Positions 1 to 7,896 of a stretch of DNA of 27,334 bases are shown here, piece by piece. Each line of letters opens with the position of its first letter. The first letter of the stretch is position 1. Position numbers and translations under genes: made by a program. The DNA lies in the NCBI GenBank assembly GCA_036556825.1, contig DATBIR010000068.1:1-27334 (forward strand). Direction: 5' to 3'. The notes below the pieces were generated by a model. The model was not told where the DNA came from and searched no databases. It saw nothing but the letters and a program-made list of their open reading frames with translations. Origin of the DNA: JAJKJG01 sp036556825. GTDB taxonomy: Bacteria; Pseudomonadota; Alphaproteobacteria; Rhizobiales; Beijerinckiaceae.

Positions 1-906
1 GGCATCGACGTCATCCCGGCTCTCGTCGGCGTATTCGCGGTGTCCGAAGTGATGCGCGCGATGATTACTCCCGACCCGCCGCCGATCCAGAAGCGCAAAT
101 ACGGCAGTATCCTCAAGGGCCAGCTCTACCTCACAAGAAAATATTGGTGGCCGATGAGCCGCGGCAACATCGTCGGCATCATTATCGGCGTGCTGCCCGG
201 CGCCGGCGCCGACATGGCGGCGTGGATCAGCTACGCCATGTCGAAACGCTTGTCGAAGGAGCCGCAGAAATTCGGCACCGGGCATCCGGAAGGCCTGGTC
301 GAGGCAGGCGCCAGCAACAACGCCAGCCTCGCCTCCGGCTGGGTGCCGTCGCTCCTGTTCGGCATTCCCGGCGACACCATCACAGCCATCGCCATCGGTG
401 TGCTCTACATGAAGGGGCTCAATCCCGGCCCGACGCTGTTCACCGAGCGCGCCTCGAGCATGTATGCGCTCTACATCATCTTCGTCATCGCCAACATCAT
501 CATGATCCCGCTCGGAATCGTCATGATCCGCATCGCCGCCTTCGTGCTGCGCGCGCCGCGCTCGGCGGTGATGCCGGTGATCATGGTGTGCGCCGCCGTC
601 GGCGCCTTCGCCACCGGCAACAACCTGTTCGCCGTCGCCACCGTCGCCGCCTTCGGCATCCTCGGCTACGTGATGGAGGCCAACGGCTACCCGGTCGCGG
701 CGCTGGTGCTCGGCATCATCATGGGCACGATGGTCGAGCAGAGCCTGGTCACCTCGCTGATCAAGTCCGACGGCAGCATCCTGCCGTTCCTCAACCGTCC
801 GGTCTCGGCGATCCTCGCCGCCATGACGCTGGCGGCCTTCGCCTGGCCGTTATTCGTGTGGATGCGCCGCCGCTTCGCGCCGCAGCGCGTCGCGGCGGCG
901 CAGTGA
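1..906 (+). CDS. tctA: Tripartite tricarboxylate transporter permease, TctA family (5' truncated)
   Basis: The reading frame is open from base 1, so the window starts inside the gene and only the C-terminal ~301 residues are present (family members are about 500). TctA is the large, multi-pass inner-membrane subunit of secondary transporters that work with a periplasmic TctC binding protein and a small TctB subunit to import carboxylates. Visible family hallmarks are a GVLPGAGAD motif near residue 65, an ASNNASLASG stretch followed by VPSLLFGIPGD, and a GLNPGPTLF motif. Several long hydrophobic helices follow, ending in a basic cytoplasmic tail. TctC and TctB would be expected upstream, outside the window. 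The substrate cannot be told from sequence. The annotated end is the TGA at 904-906. Family assignment is firm. Confidence 0.93.
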   Translation, partial: GIDVIPALVGVFAVSEVMRAMITPDPPPIQKRKYGSILKGQLYLTRKYWWPMSRGNIVGIIIGVLPGAGADMAAWISYAMSKRLSKEPQKFGTGHPEGLVEAGASNNASLASGWVPSLLFGIPGDTITAIAIGVLYMKGLNPGPTLFTERASSMYALYIIFVIANIIMIPLGIVMIRIAAFVLRAPRSAVMPVIMVCAAVGAFATGNNLFAVATVAAFGILGYVMEANGYPVAALVLGIIMGTMVEQSLVTSLIKSDGSILPFLNRPVSAILAAMTLAAFAWPLFVWMRRRFAPQRVAAAQ

Positions 907-970
907 CGCGTACGCGCTGCGACAACGGCGCCGCTTGATCGCCGGAGCGCGGCAAGGAACTTTCCGTGCG

Positions 971-1717
971 ATGTCGATCCTGCGCCTGCTTCTCCTCGTC
1001 CTGTGTCTGTTCCTGATCCCGCTCGCCACGCATGCGGCGTGGTGGAGCCTGCGCGACGACCTCGCCCCGAGCTGGGGACGGGCCGACTGGTCGAGCGCCA
1101 ACCTGCTGCCGAAAGCGGCGCAGGCGCCGCAGGCCATGGTCTATATCCTCGCCGGCCGCACCGGCCGCTGGCGCGGGATTTTCGCGCATCACAGCTGGAT
1201 CGTCGTGAAGGAGGCGGGCGCCGCGCGCTACACGCGCTACGACAAGGTCGGCTGGGGTTCGCCCGTGCGCACCGATGGCTGGGCCGCCGACGGGCGCTGG
1301 TTCGGCAACGCACCCGAGGTCGTTCTCGGCCTTGAAGGCGAGGCCGCCGAGCGCGTCATCCCAAAGATCCGCGCCGCGGTCGCCAGCTACCGCTACCGCA
1401 GCTTCGGCGACTACCAGGCCTGGCCGGGGCCCAACTCGAACACCTTCGTCGCCCACGTCATGCAGGAGGTGCCCCAGCTCGGCGCAGCGCTGCCGCCGAC
1501 CGCCATCGGCAAGGACTGGCACCCGAACGGCGAATGGGCCGGCCTGACGCCGAGCCGCACGGGCATACGGCTGTCCTTCGGCGGCTTCGCCGGCGTGGCG
1601 GTCGGATGGGTCGAAGGCATCGAGGTCAACATCCTCGGCCTTGTCGCCGGCCTCGACATCCGCCGCCCGGCGCTCAAGGTGCCCGGCTGGGGGCGCATCG
1701 GCTTCAGCGCCGTGTGA
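971..1717 (+). CDS. Secreted or membrane-anchored DUF3750 protein
   Basis: This is a 248-residue protein matching, from memory, the uncharacterised DUF3750 family; no function is established. I chose the ATG at 971 because it begins directly with a hydrophobic export signal or membrane anchor (MSILRLLLLVLCLFLIPLA), and an AAGGA lies about 12 bases upstream. A TTG at 935 would give a longer, unlikely N-terminus. Conserved-looking blocks are HHSW at residues 73-76 and WPGPNSNTFV around 151-160, followed by LPPTAIGKDW. The second block looks like the NC-x-x-FV box of NlpC/LRAT-type papain-fold proteins, but with serine where the cysteine would be. That resemblance is only an inference. The gene follows the TctA permease by 64 bases and precedes meaB by 67 bases, so it may be co-transcribed with either. 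Confidence 0.8.
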   Translation: MSILRLLLLVLCLFLIPLATHAAWWSLRDDLAPSWGRADWSSANLLPKAAQAPQAMVYILAGRTGRWRGIFAHHSWIVVKEAGAARYTRYDKVGWGSPVRTDGWAADGRWFGNAPEVVLGLEGEAAERVIPKIRAAVASYRYRSFGDYQAWPGPNSNTFVAHVMQEVPQLGAALPPTAIGKDWHPNGEWAGLTPSRTGIRLSFGGFAGVAVGWVEGIEVNILGLVAGLDIRRPALKVPGWGRIGFSAV

Positions 1718-1784
1718 CTCCCCTCCCGGTGCAGCGGGAATTACTTCTCGACGCGTCGCGCGCGAGTCGGCAAAAACACGCGCC

Positions 1785-2765
1785 ATGACGGGCGCCAAGG
1801 CCGAACCGGACGTCGACGGGCTGTTGCGCGGCGAGCGCGCGGCGCTCGCCCGCGCCATCACCCTGATCGAATCGAAGCGCGCCGATCACCGCAAAAGTGC
1901 GCGCGCGCTGCTCGATGCCGTGATGCCGCATACGGGCCGCGCCATCCGCGTCGGCATCACCGGCGTGCCGGGCGTCGGCAAGTCGACGCTGATCGACGTG
2001 CTCGGCAGCAACCTGACCGCGCGAGGCCACAAGGTGGCCGTGCTCGCGGTCGACCCGAGCTCGGTTCGCACCGGAGGCGCGATTCTCGGCGACAAGACGC
2101 GCATGGCCCGGCTCGCCGCCGACCCGAACGCGTTCATCCGCCCCTCCCCGTCCTCGGGCACCCTCGGCGGCGTCGCGGCCCGGACGCGCGAGACGATGCT
2201 GCTGTGCGAGGCCGCCGGCTTCGACGTGATCCTGGTCGAGACGATCGGCGTCGGACAATCGGAGACCGCGGTCGCCGACCTCACCGACTTTTTCCTGGTC
2301 CTGATGCTGCCGGGCGCCGGCGACGAACTGCAGGGCATCAAGAAGGGCATCGTCGAGCTCGCCGACATGATCGCCGTCAACAAGGCCGACGGCGACGGCG
2401 CCACGCGAGCGCAGGCGGCGGCCGCGGAATACCGCGCCGCCCTGCATATCCTTACCGCCGCCTCGCCCACCTGGTCGCCGCCCGTGGTGACGATCTCCGG
2501 CCTCGCCAACCAGGGCCTCGACGGCCTGTGGCAAAAGGTGCTCGAGCACCGCGAGAAGCTGACCGCGTCGGGCGAGTTCGAGGCCAGGCGGCGGGCCCAG
2601 GACGGCAAGTGGATGTGGGCGCTCGTCGAGGAGCGCATGCACATGCGCCTCAGCCACGACCGCGCCTCGCGCGCCCGCGTCGCGGCGCTCGAGACGGCGG
2701 TGACGGAAGGCGCCCTGTCGCCGACGGCCGCCGCCGACGAGATCGCCGCGTTGCTCGGCCTGTGA
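1785..2765 (+). CDS. meaB: Methylmalonyl-CoA mutase-associated GTPase MeaB (ArgK family)
   Basis: MeaB is a cytosolic G3E-type GTPase that protects and reactivates B12-dependent methylmalonyl-CoA mutase and helps load its cofactor, in propionate and branched-chain carbon metabolism. The 326-residue length fits the family (about 330). Motifs in order are a Walker A/P-loop GVPGVGKS at residues 60-67, VDPSS at 89-93 (switch region), SGTLGG at 124-129, ETIGVGQSE at 152-160 (Walker B/G3 area), and NKAD at 199-202 for guanine recognition. The ATG at 1785 gives a normal N-terminus although no clear Shine-Dalgarno is visible; the frame is open further upstream to 1641, but that would add an atypical arginine-rich leader. 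No mutase subunit is in the window. The pcp gene starts 2 bases after the stop, so the two are probably translated in a coupled way. Confidence 0.94.
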   Translation: MTGAKAEPDVDGLLRGERAALARAITLIESKRADHRKSARALLDAVMPHTGRAIRVGITGVPGVGKSTLIDVLGSNLTARGHKVAVLAVDPSSVRTGGAILGDKTRMARLAADPNAFIRPSPSSGTLGGVAARTRETMLLCEAAGFDVILVETIGVGQSETAVADLTDFFLVLMLPGAGDELQGIKKGIVELADMIAVNKADGDGATRAQAAAAEYRAALHILTAASPTWSPPVVTISGLANQGLDGLWQKVLEHREKLTASGEFEARRRAQDGKWMWALVEERMHMRLSHDRASRARVAALETAVTEGALSPTAAADEIAALLGL

Positions 2766-2767
2766 CC

Positions 2768-3412
2768 ATGACGGCGACCCGCACGCGCCTCCTGGTCACG
2801 GGCTTCGGGCCTTTCCCCGGCATCGCCCACAATCCGAGCGCCGAGATCGCGCGGCGCGTCGCCGCCTCGCCACGCTGGCGCGTGCACGCGGTGGCGGCAG
2901 AGGCGCTGATCCTGCCGACCACCTACGCGGCGCTGGACGATGTCCTGGCGCCGGCCATCGCGGCCGCAGCGCCCGACGCGCTGCTCATGATCGGCGTCGC
3001 CGGCCGCTCGACCCGCGTGCGCATCGAGGCGCGCGCGCTCAACCGCGCCAGCATCCTCGCGCCCGACGCCGCCGGGCGGCGGCCAGGCCGCCTCACGCTG
3101 CAGGGTGGCGACGGCGCACGCCGACTAGGCCAAGACCCGGCGCGCCTGCACGCCCTCGTACAGCGGCACGGAGTGGCCTGCAGCATCTCGCAGAATGCCG
3201 GCCGCTACCTGTGCAACGCCGCCTATTACCAGGCGCTCGCGGCGGCGATCCCGGTCCTCTTCGTCCACATCCCGAAGGGCGCGGCGTGGAGCCGGCGCCG
3301 AACCGCCGCGAAACGCCGGCGTTCGTGGCCGGACTGCCTGAGCGGCGCCCTCGTCGATGTCGCTCTTCGGCTGCTGGTCGCGTCACGCAGCGGCCGCGAT
3401 GCGCGCTTGTAG
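2768..3412 (+). CDS. pcp: Pyroglutamyl-peptidase I (peptidase family C15)
   Basis: This is a 214-residue cytosolic cysteine peptidase that removes N-terminal pyroglutamate from peptides. The family N-terminus is clear: LLVTGFGPFPG followed by NPS, which forms the substrate pocket. The complete catalytic triad can be placed at E87 (in RIEARALN), C149 (in AGRYLCNAAYY) and H167 (in LFVHIPKG). The C-terminal ~45 residues are unusually arginine-rich compared with typical Pcp, but the reading frame is intact and the catalytic core is complete. The start ATG lies 2 bases after the meaB stop, consistent with translational coupling. The stop at 3410-3412 is only 6 bases from the stop of the convergent asparaginase gene, with no room for a separate terminator hairpin between them. 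Confidence 0.92.
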   Translation: MTATRTRLLVTGFGPFPGIAHNPSAEIARRVAASPRWRVHAVAAEALILPTTYAALDDVLAPAIAAAAPDALLMIGVAGRSTRVRIEARALNRASILAPDAAGRRPGRLTLQGGDGARRLGQDPARLHALVQRHGVACSISQNAGRYLCNAAYYQALAAAIPVLFVHIPKGAAWSRRRTAAKRRRSWPDCLSGALVDVALRLLVASRSGRDARL

Positions 3413-3418
3413 CTAACC

Positions 3419-4426
3419 CTAAGCGGCAAGCGGCCCGGCGGCCCGGACCTCGCCCACGACGATGCCGTTCCAGTTGACGATGTCGTGGCGCGCCGCGGCA
3501 TCGATGACCGTGCGCTCCCTGTCGTCGAGCGGCAGGAATCTGCCGATCAGGGCCGCCATCATGACCTCGGCGGCGCGCCGGGTGCCGTCGTCCGCCTTGA
3601 CGGCGAGGCCGAGGCCGAGCTCCGGCAGCGCGGCGCAATGCACGCCTTCGGCCCCGGTCTTGACGAAGGCACGCACCCCGAGCGCCTCCATCACGACGGT
3701 GTCGAAACGGCCCGTTCCGGCGACCATGAAGGGATTGGCGGCGACGGCCCGGCGGATGCGCCGCGCGGCGCGCACATGGCCGTCGGACATGCCGACATCG
3801 GCGCCGAACCTGGCCAGGCCGAGCGCGAGCGCATGCAGGGGCACCGCGTAGGTCGGGATCGAGCAGCCGTCGGTGGCGCGCGCCTCCTCGCCGTGCGGCG
3901 CACCGGTCACCGCTTCGAGGGCCGCCCGCACGGCCTGCTGCACCGGGTGACCGGGGCGCACGTAACCCTTCGGGTCGGCGCCGGAGCCGCAGGCGAGGCA
4001 GACGAAGCCGGCATGCTTGCCGGAACAGTTGTTGTGCAAGGCGCTCGGCGAGCCGCCGCGCGCCGCCAGGGCGCGCGTCGCCGCCTCGCCCAATGGCCAG
4101 TGGACGCCGCATTCGAGGCACGTCTCGTCGCGTCCAGCCTTGCGCAGTACCGCCGCCGCCGTTTCGACGTGCGGCATCTCGCCGGAATGCGAGGCGCAGG
4201 CGAGCGCGATCTCCGCGTCGGTGAGCCCCATCCGGTCGGCGATGCCGCTCTCGACCAGCGGCAGGGCCTGCAGCGCCTTGACCGCCGAGCGCGGATAGAC
4301 GTGCCGGTCGACATCGCCGAGGGCGAGCAGGTTGTTCCCGTCGGCATCGATGACGACGGCGGCGCCGCTGTGCCGCGACTCGACCGTCTCGCCGCGCGTC
4401 ACCTCGACCAGAACCGGATTAGCCAT
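3419..4426 (-). CDS. Asparaginase, rhizobial type (asparaginase II / PF06089 family)
   Basis: This 335-residue cytosolic enzyme is predicted to hydrolyse L-asparagine to aspartate and ammonia. It belongs to the family typified by the inducible Rhizobium etli asparaginase, which is unrelated in fold to E. coli AnsA/AnsB. Residues matching the known Ser-Lys tandems and zinc/cysteine cluster of that family are visible: S47-x-x-K50 in YPRSAVKAL, S79/S81 in CASHSGE, C134 and K137 in NNCSGKHAG, C188 in DGCSIP, and K256 in VKTGAEG. I chose the ATG at 4426 because it begins the conserved MANPVLVEVTRG start and has AAAGG about 7 bases upstream; the frame stays open upstream to 4585, but that extension looks non-coding. 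It is divergent from ugd (236-bp gap) and convergent with pcp. Confidence 0.92.
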   Translation of the reverse strand: MANPVLVEVTRGETVESRHSGAAVVIDADGNNLLALGDVDRHVYPRSAVKALQALPLVESGIADRMGLTDAEIALACASHSGEMPHVETAAAVLRKAGRDETCLECGVHWPLGEAATRALAARGGSPSALHNNCSGKHAGFVCLACGSGADPKGYVRPGHPVQQAVRAALEAVTGAPHGEEARATDGCSIPTYAVPLHALALGLARFGADVGMSDGHVRAARRIRRAVAANPFMVAGTGRFDTVVMEALGVRAFVKTGAEGVHCAALPELGLGLAVKADDGTRRAAEVMMAALIGRFLPLDDRERTVIDAAARHDIVNWNGIVVGEVRAAGPLAA

Positions 4427-4662
4427 AGGCAGCCTTTCGTCTTGCGCGGGCCCCAGCCTACCGCTTTCGTAAAGCCGTTTCCGTTCCGGAGGAACGGTCG
4501 CGGCGGCCTGCCCCGCATTTTCGTCGCGATCCGTCCCCTCGGCCGGAACAGGGCCCGGCCGATCCGAAGGGGGTGGCCGTGACATGGCGGGGGCCGGGGC
4601 CGTTGCAGGTCCCGCGGGGCCCCTTTAAAGCCGGTCTTGACGCAATCCAGGTCGGGGGTTCC

Positions 4663-5982
4663 ATGCGCGTTGCGATGATCGGGTCGGGCTATGTGGGCCT
4701 CGTCTCGGGGGCCTGCTTTGCCGATTTCGGCCACGTCGTGACCTGCGTCGACAAGGATCCGGCGAAGATCGCCGCCCTGCAGAGCGGCACGATGCCGATC
4801 TTCGAGCCGGGGCTGCCGGAGCTCGTCGCCAAGAACGTTCGCGACGATCGCCTGTTCTTCGCGACCGATCTCACGCAGGCGGTACGCGAGGCCGACACGG
4901 TGTTCATCGCCGTCGGCACGCCGTCGCGCCGCGGCGACGGCCACGCCGACCTCTCCTACGTCTATCAGGCGGCCGAGGAGATCGCCGCGATGATCGACGG
5001 CTTCACGGTGGTCGTGACCAAGTCGACGGTGCCGGTCGGCACGGGCGACGAGGTCGAGCGCATCATCCGCGAAAAGCGCCCTGACGCCGACTTCGCCGTC
5101 GTGTCGAATCCGGAATTCCTGCGCGAGGGCGCCGCGATCGCCGATTTCAAGCGTCCCGATCGCATCCTGATCGGCACCGACGACGAGCGCGCCAAGCTCG
5201 TGATGAGCGAGCTCTACCGGCCGCTTTACCTGAACCGGGCGCCGATCCTGGTCACCTCGCGGCGCACCGCCGAGCTCACCAAATACGCCGCCAACGCCTT
5301 CCTGGCGACGAAGATCACCTTCATCAACGAGATCGCCGAGCTGTGCGAGCAGGTCGGCGCCGACGTGCAGGAAGTGGCGCGCGGCATCGGCCTCGACAAC
5401 CGCATCGGCTCGAAATTCCTGCATGCGGGGCCGGGCTACGGCGGCTCCTGCTTTCCCAAGGATACCCTCGCCCTGATCAAGACCGCGCAGGATCACGACG
5501 CGCCCATGCGCATCGTCGAGACGGTCGTCGCCGTGAACGACCAGCGCAAGCGCGCCATGGCGCGCAAGGTGATCGCCGCCTGCGGAGGCAATGTCCGCGG
5601 CAAGACCATCGCGGTGCTCGGGCTGACGTTCAAGCCCAACACCGACGACATGCGCGAAGCGCCGTCGCTGTCGATCATCCAGGCGCTGCAGGATGCCGGC
5701 GCGGTGATCCGCGCCCACGACCCGGAAGGCATCGAGCAGGCGCGCGCCTTCCTCGACAACGTCGACTATGCGCAAAGCCCTTACGATTGCGCCACGGGTG
5801 CGCACGCGCTCGTCATCATTACCGAATGGGACGCCTACCGCGCCCTCGACCTCGATTGGGTCAAGGACCGGCTGGCCGCGCCGGTCATCGTCGATCTGCG
5901 CAACATCTACCCGCCCGAGGACATGCGCCAGCGCGGCTTCATCTATGTGAGCGTCGGCCGGCCGCACGGCGAAGCGAAGTGA
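4663..5982 (+). CDS. ugd: UDP-glucose 6-dehydrogenase
   Basis: This cytosolic enzyme makes two NAD+-dependent oxidations of UDP-glucose to UDP-glucuronate, a precursor for exopolysaccharide, capsule and modified lipid A. It is 439 residues long, standard for the short bacterial class. The N-terminal Rossmann dinucleotide motif is GSGYVG at 7-12, with the adenine-ribose acidic residue at D30. The central dimerisation helix carries K207 and N211 (NAFLATK region), and the catalytic nucleophile is C263 in GYGGSCFPKDT. The C-terminal UDP-binding domain has FKPNTDDMREAPS and ends in IVDLRNIY. The ATG at 4663 starts right at the Rossmann strand and follows a G-rich GGTCGGGGG stretch; an in-frame ATG at 4573 would add 30 residues of poor family fit. 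It may supply the glycan cassette at 17-23 kb, but the two loci are not linked. Confidence 0.96.
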   Translation: MRVAMIGSGYVGLVSGACFADFGHVVTCVDKDPAKIAALQSGTMPIFEPGLPELVAKNVRDDRLFFATDLTQAVREADTVFIAVGTPSRRGDGHADLSYVYQAAEEIAAMIDGFTVVVTKSTVPVGTGDEVERIIREKRPDADFAVVSNPEFLREGAAIADFKRPDRILIGTDDERAKLVMSELYRPLYLNRAPILVTSRRTAELTKYAANAFLATKITFINEIAELCEQVGADVQEVARGIGLDNRIGSKFLHAGPGYGGSCFPKDTLALIKTAQDHDAPMRIVETVVAVNDQRKRAMARKVIAACGGNVRGKTIAVLGLTFKPNTDDMREAPSLSIIQALQDAGAVIRAHDPEGIEQARAFLDNVDYAQSPYDCATGAHALVIITEWDAYRALDLDWVKDRLAAPVIVDLRNIYPPEDMRQRGFIYVSVGRPHGEAK

Positions 5983-5999
5983 CGGGCAGTCGGTCGGTC

Positions 6000-6059
6000 G
6001 CCAGTCGGCAGTCGACACGAGCCCCGCGAGCCCCATACTAATGCCAACTGCCGACTGGC
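6000..6059. repeat. 13-bp perfect inverted repeat in the ugd-AsnC intergenic space
   Basis: The arms GCCAGTCGGCAGT (6000-6012) and ACTGCCGACTGGC (6047-6059) are exact reverse complements separated by 34 bases. The left arm sits in a stutter of CAGTCGG/GTCGG units starting at 5987. It could be an intercistronic hairpin or weak terminator after ugd. CAGTCGG-rich intergenic repeats are familiar from alphaproteobacterial genomes, so a dispersed repeat is the likeliest origin. Confidence 0.75.
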
Positions 6060-6077
6060 AATGCCCGGAGCGATGTG

Positions 6078-6314
6078 ATGCAGACCTTCTTCGTCGAGAT
6101 CAAATGCAAGCTCGGCAAGACCTACGACGTTGCCAGCGCCCTCGCCGACCGCGAGATCGCGTCCGAGATCTACTCGACCGCGGGCAATTACGACATCCTC
6201 GCCAAGTTCCACGTCGACGACGGCGTCGATATCGGCCATTTCGTCGCCCAGAACGTGCAGACCATCCCGCAGATCCAGGACACCCGCACGGTCATCGCCT
6301 TCAAGGCGTTTTAG
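6078..6314 (+). CDS. Stand-alone Lrp/AsnC ligand-binding (RAM) domain protein
   Basis: This 78-residue protein consists only of the AsnC_trans_reg/RAM domain: it runs from an early beta strand (TFFVEIKCKLGK) through an ALADREIASEIYSTAGNYDILAKF core to a C-terminal VIAFKAF strand. It has no N-terminal helix-turn-helix, so it cannot bind DNA in the usual Lrp way. Small RAM proteins form dimers or higher oligomers that bind amino acids; here the ligand is unknown. I prefer the ATG at 6078, which has GGAG 7 bases upstream (6067-6070); a GTG at 6075 is directly adjacent and equally in frame. It follows ugd in the same direction, separated by an inverted repeat that may limit read-through. It could be a metabolic sensor or a partner for a full-length Lrp elsewhere, but nothing in the window shows which. 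Confidence 0.88.
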   Translation: MQTFFVEIKCKLGKTYDVASALADREIASEIYSTAGNYDILAKFHVDDGVDIGHFVAQNVQTIPQIQDTRTVIAFKAF

Positions 6315-6337
6315 TCGTCCCTCCCCGCGACCTCTAT

Positions 6338-6451
6338 CCTTCCCCGCGAGGGGAAGGTGGCGCGCATGCGCGAGCATGCGTGCCGGATGGGGCGGCAGCG
6401 CGACCTCCAAAGCGTTGGCGCTGCCGCCCCACCCCGGTCCGCTTCGCGGAC
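6338..6451. repeat. Composite intergenic repeat: four consecutive GC-rich hairpins
   Basis: The 167-base gap between the convergent RAM-domain gene and argE is almost filled by four perfect stems. They are an 8-bp CCTTCCCC stem with a GCGA loop (6338-6357), a 7-bp CGCATGC stem with a GCGA loop (6363-6380), a 14-bp TGGGGCGGCAGCGC stem with a 16-base loop (6388-6431), and a 6-bp GTCCGC stem with a TTC loop (6437-6451). A chain of short palindromes between convergent genes fits a mosaic REP/RIME-like dispersed repeat of Rhizobiales. The element could also act as a bidirectional terminator, although no T-run follows the stems. Flanking bases 6315-6337 and 6452-6481 are C-rich and hold no gene. 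Confidence 0.8.
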
Positions 6452-6481
6452 TCGTCCCTCCCCTCACGGGCAGGGATTAAA

Positions 6482-7642
6482 CTACCCCCTGCATCTCTCG
6501 ATCAGGCCGTCGATGAAGCGTGCGCATTCCTCGAGTTGCGCGATGGCGATCCATTCGTCGGCCTTATGCGCCTGGTCGATCGAGCCGGGCCCGACCACGA
6601 CGGTCGGCACGCCGGCGATCTGCTGAAACAGCCCGGCCTCGGTCCCGAAGGCGACCTTGGCGTGGTCGCGGCGGCCGGTGAGCGACTTGGCCAGCGCCAC
6701 CACCGCGTGGTCCGGCGCCATGTCCAGGCCGGGAAAGCCCGCCATCACCTTGAAATCGAAGCCGGCATCCGGGTCGATCGCCTTCATCTCGGGCTCGAGC
6801 CTTGCGCGCGCGTAGGTGATGATCTCGTCGACCAGGGCATCCGGGTCATCGGCGCCGACGGCGCGCACCTCGAACAGAAGTTCGGCGTGGTCGGGCACGA
6901 TGTTCAGGGCGGTGCCGCCGCGCAGCACGCCGACGTGAACGGTCGAATAGGGCACGTCGTAGAGCGGGTCGCGCGCGCCTTCGGCGGCGAGTCGGCGCGC
7001 CATGGTCTGGATCTTCGCCACGAGCCGCGCCGCCCATTCGACGGCGTTGACGCCCTGCGGCGCCAGCGAGGAATGACAGGTCCGCCCGCGCACCTCGACG
7101 CGCAGGCTGCGCTTGCCCTTGTGGCCGATGATCACGCCCATCAGGGTCGGCTCGCCGACGAAGCAGGCCTGCGGCCGCACCCTGTTCTTTGCGATCTGCT
7201 CGACGATGCCGCGCGCGCCGATGCAGCCGACCTCCTCGTCGTAGGAGAAGGCGAGATGGATCGGACGCGCCAGCGGCCGCTCGCGCATGCGTTCGGCCAT
7301 GGCGAGGCAGACGGCGAGAAAGCCTTTCATGTCGCACGCCCCGCGTGCATAGAGGCGTCCGTCGTCGCGCCGCAGGCGGAACGGGTCGCTTGCCCAGACC
7401 TGCCCGTCGACCGGCACCACGTCGGTGTGGCCGGACAGGATGAAGCCGGGCATGTCGGGCGGCCCGATGGTCGCCCACAGATTGGCCTTCTCGCCGCCGG
7501 CGCCGTAAATGCGCTCCGAGGCGATCCCGAGCCGCGCCAGGTAGTCTTCGACCCAGCCGATCAGGGCCAGGTTCGAATTCCGGCTCGTCGTATCGAAGGC
7601 GACCAGCGCCGACAGCACCTCGGCAATCGTCTCGGGAGTCAT
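6482..7642 (-). CDS. argE: Acetylornithine deacetylase
   Basis: This 386-residue cytosolic M20-family metallohydrolase removes the acetyl group from N2-acetylornithine in arginine synthesis. Dinuclear metal ligands and catalytic residues are all visible: H72 and D74 (SGHTDVVP), D104 (GACDMKG), E136/E137 (SYDEEVG), E164 (VGEPT) and H359 (AHKADEW). The bridging dimerisation domain starts near residue 175 (GHKGKRSLRVEVRGRTCHSS, with H190). This pattern matches ArgE more closely than DapE or CPG2, but the substrate is assigned by family similarity only. The ATG at 7642 has GAAGG about 8 bases upstream. It is divergent from the binding-protein gene at 7897. The 254-base gap between them (7643-7896) has no further gene, and the only promoter-like hexamer for argE is a TATGAT at 7694-7699 (minus strand) without a good -35 box. 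Confidence 0.92.
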   Translation of the reverse strand: MTPETIAEVLSALVAFDTTSRNSNLALIGWVEDYLARLGIASERIYGAGGEKANLWATIGPPDMPGFILSGHTDVVPVDGQVWASDPFRLRRDDGRLYARGACDMKGFLAVCLAMAERMRERPLARPIHLAFSYDEEVGCIGARGIVEQIAKNRVRPQACFVGEPTLMGVIIGHKGKRSLRVEVRGRTCHSSLAPQGVNAVEWAARLVAKIQTMARRLAAEGARDPLYDVPYSTVHVGVLRGGTALNIVPDHAELLFEVRAVGADDPDALVDEIITYARARLEPEMKAIDPDAGFDFKVMAGFPGLDMAPDHAVVALAKSLTGRRDHAKVAFGTEAGLFQQIAGVPTVVVGPGSIDQAHKADEWIAIAQLEECARFIDGLIERCRG

Positions 7643-7885
7643 GTCTGCACCTTCGCTATGCCCCGGCGAAACGGCCGCCGTTGCGCCGAACGGATCATAC
7701 GGTTCAAAGACCAGCGAACCGCACGGCCGCGATATTTATGCGCCATTTCCGCCCAGATCCGGCCCCAAGACAAGCCGGGCCGTTGCCCAGGGGGATCCCG
7801 GGAGGCACACGGCCGATCCGCGCTTGCTTGCATGTGCGGCGCGATCGTTGTTCCATTCCGGCAACGGGACGGCGGGCATCGCCGC

Positions 7886-7890
7886 GGAGG
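7886..7890 (+). promoter_or_regulatory. Shine-Dalgarno GGAGG fixing the start of the binding-protein gene
   Basis: GGAGG lies 6 bases before the ATG at 7897. The frame is open upstream to an ATG near 7681, so this site decides the start in favour of 7897, which also begins a good signal peptide. Confidence 0.85.
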
Positions 7891-7896
7891 AAACGG

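Noticed and set aside
935..970. TTG start at 935 for the DUF3750 gene
   Set aside because: The ATG at 971 begins directly with a hydrophobic export signal. The longer form would bury it behind 12 extra residues.
3290..3412. Possible frameshift in the Arg-rich C-terminus of pyroglutamyl-peptidase
   Set aside because: All three catalytic residues precede it, length is close to family size, and neither alternative frame gives a better C-terminus by eye.
4399..6036. A 545-codon open frame on the minus strand opposite ugd
   Set aside because: It lies antisense to a clear UDP-glucose dehydrogenase, has Arg/Asp/His-rich composition without domains, and is explained by high-GC codon bias.
6338..6451. 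A CRISPR array or tRNA-like structure in the hairpin-rich gap
   Set aside because: The stems have different sequences and no regular spacer length, and no cloverleaf or anticodon arm can be drawn.
7643..7896. A riboswitch or attenuator between argE and the binding-protein gene
   Set aside because: No recognisable aptamer motif or terminator with a T-run could be found; only weak promoter-like hexamers are present.
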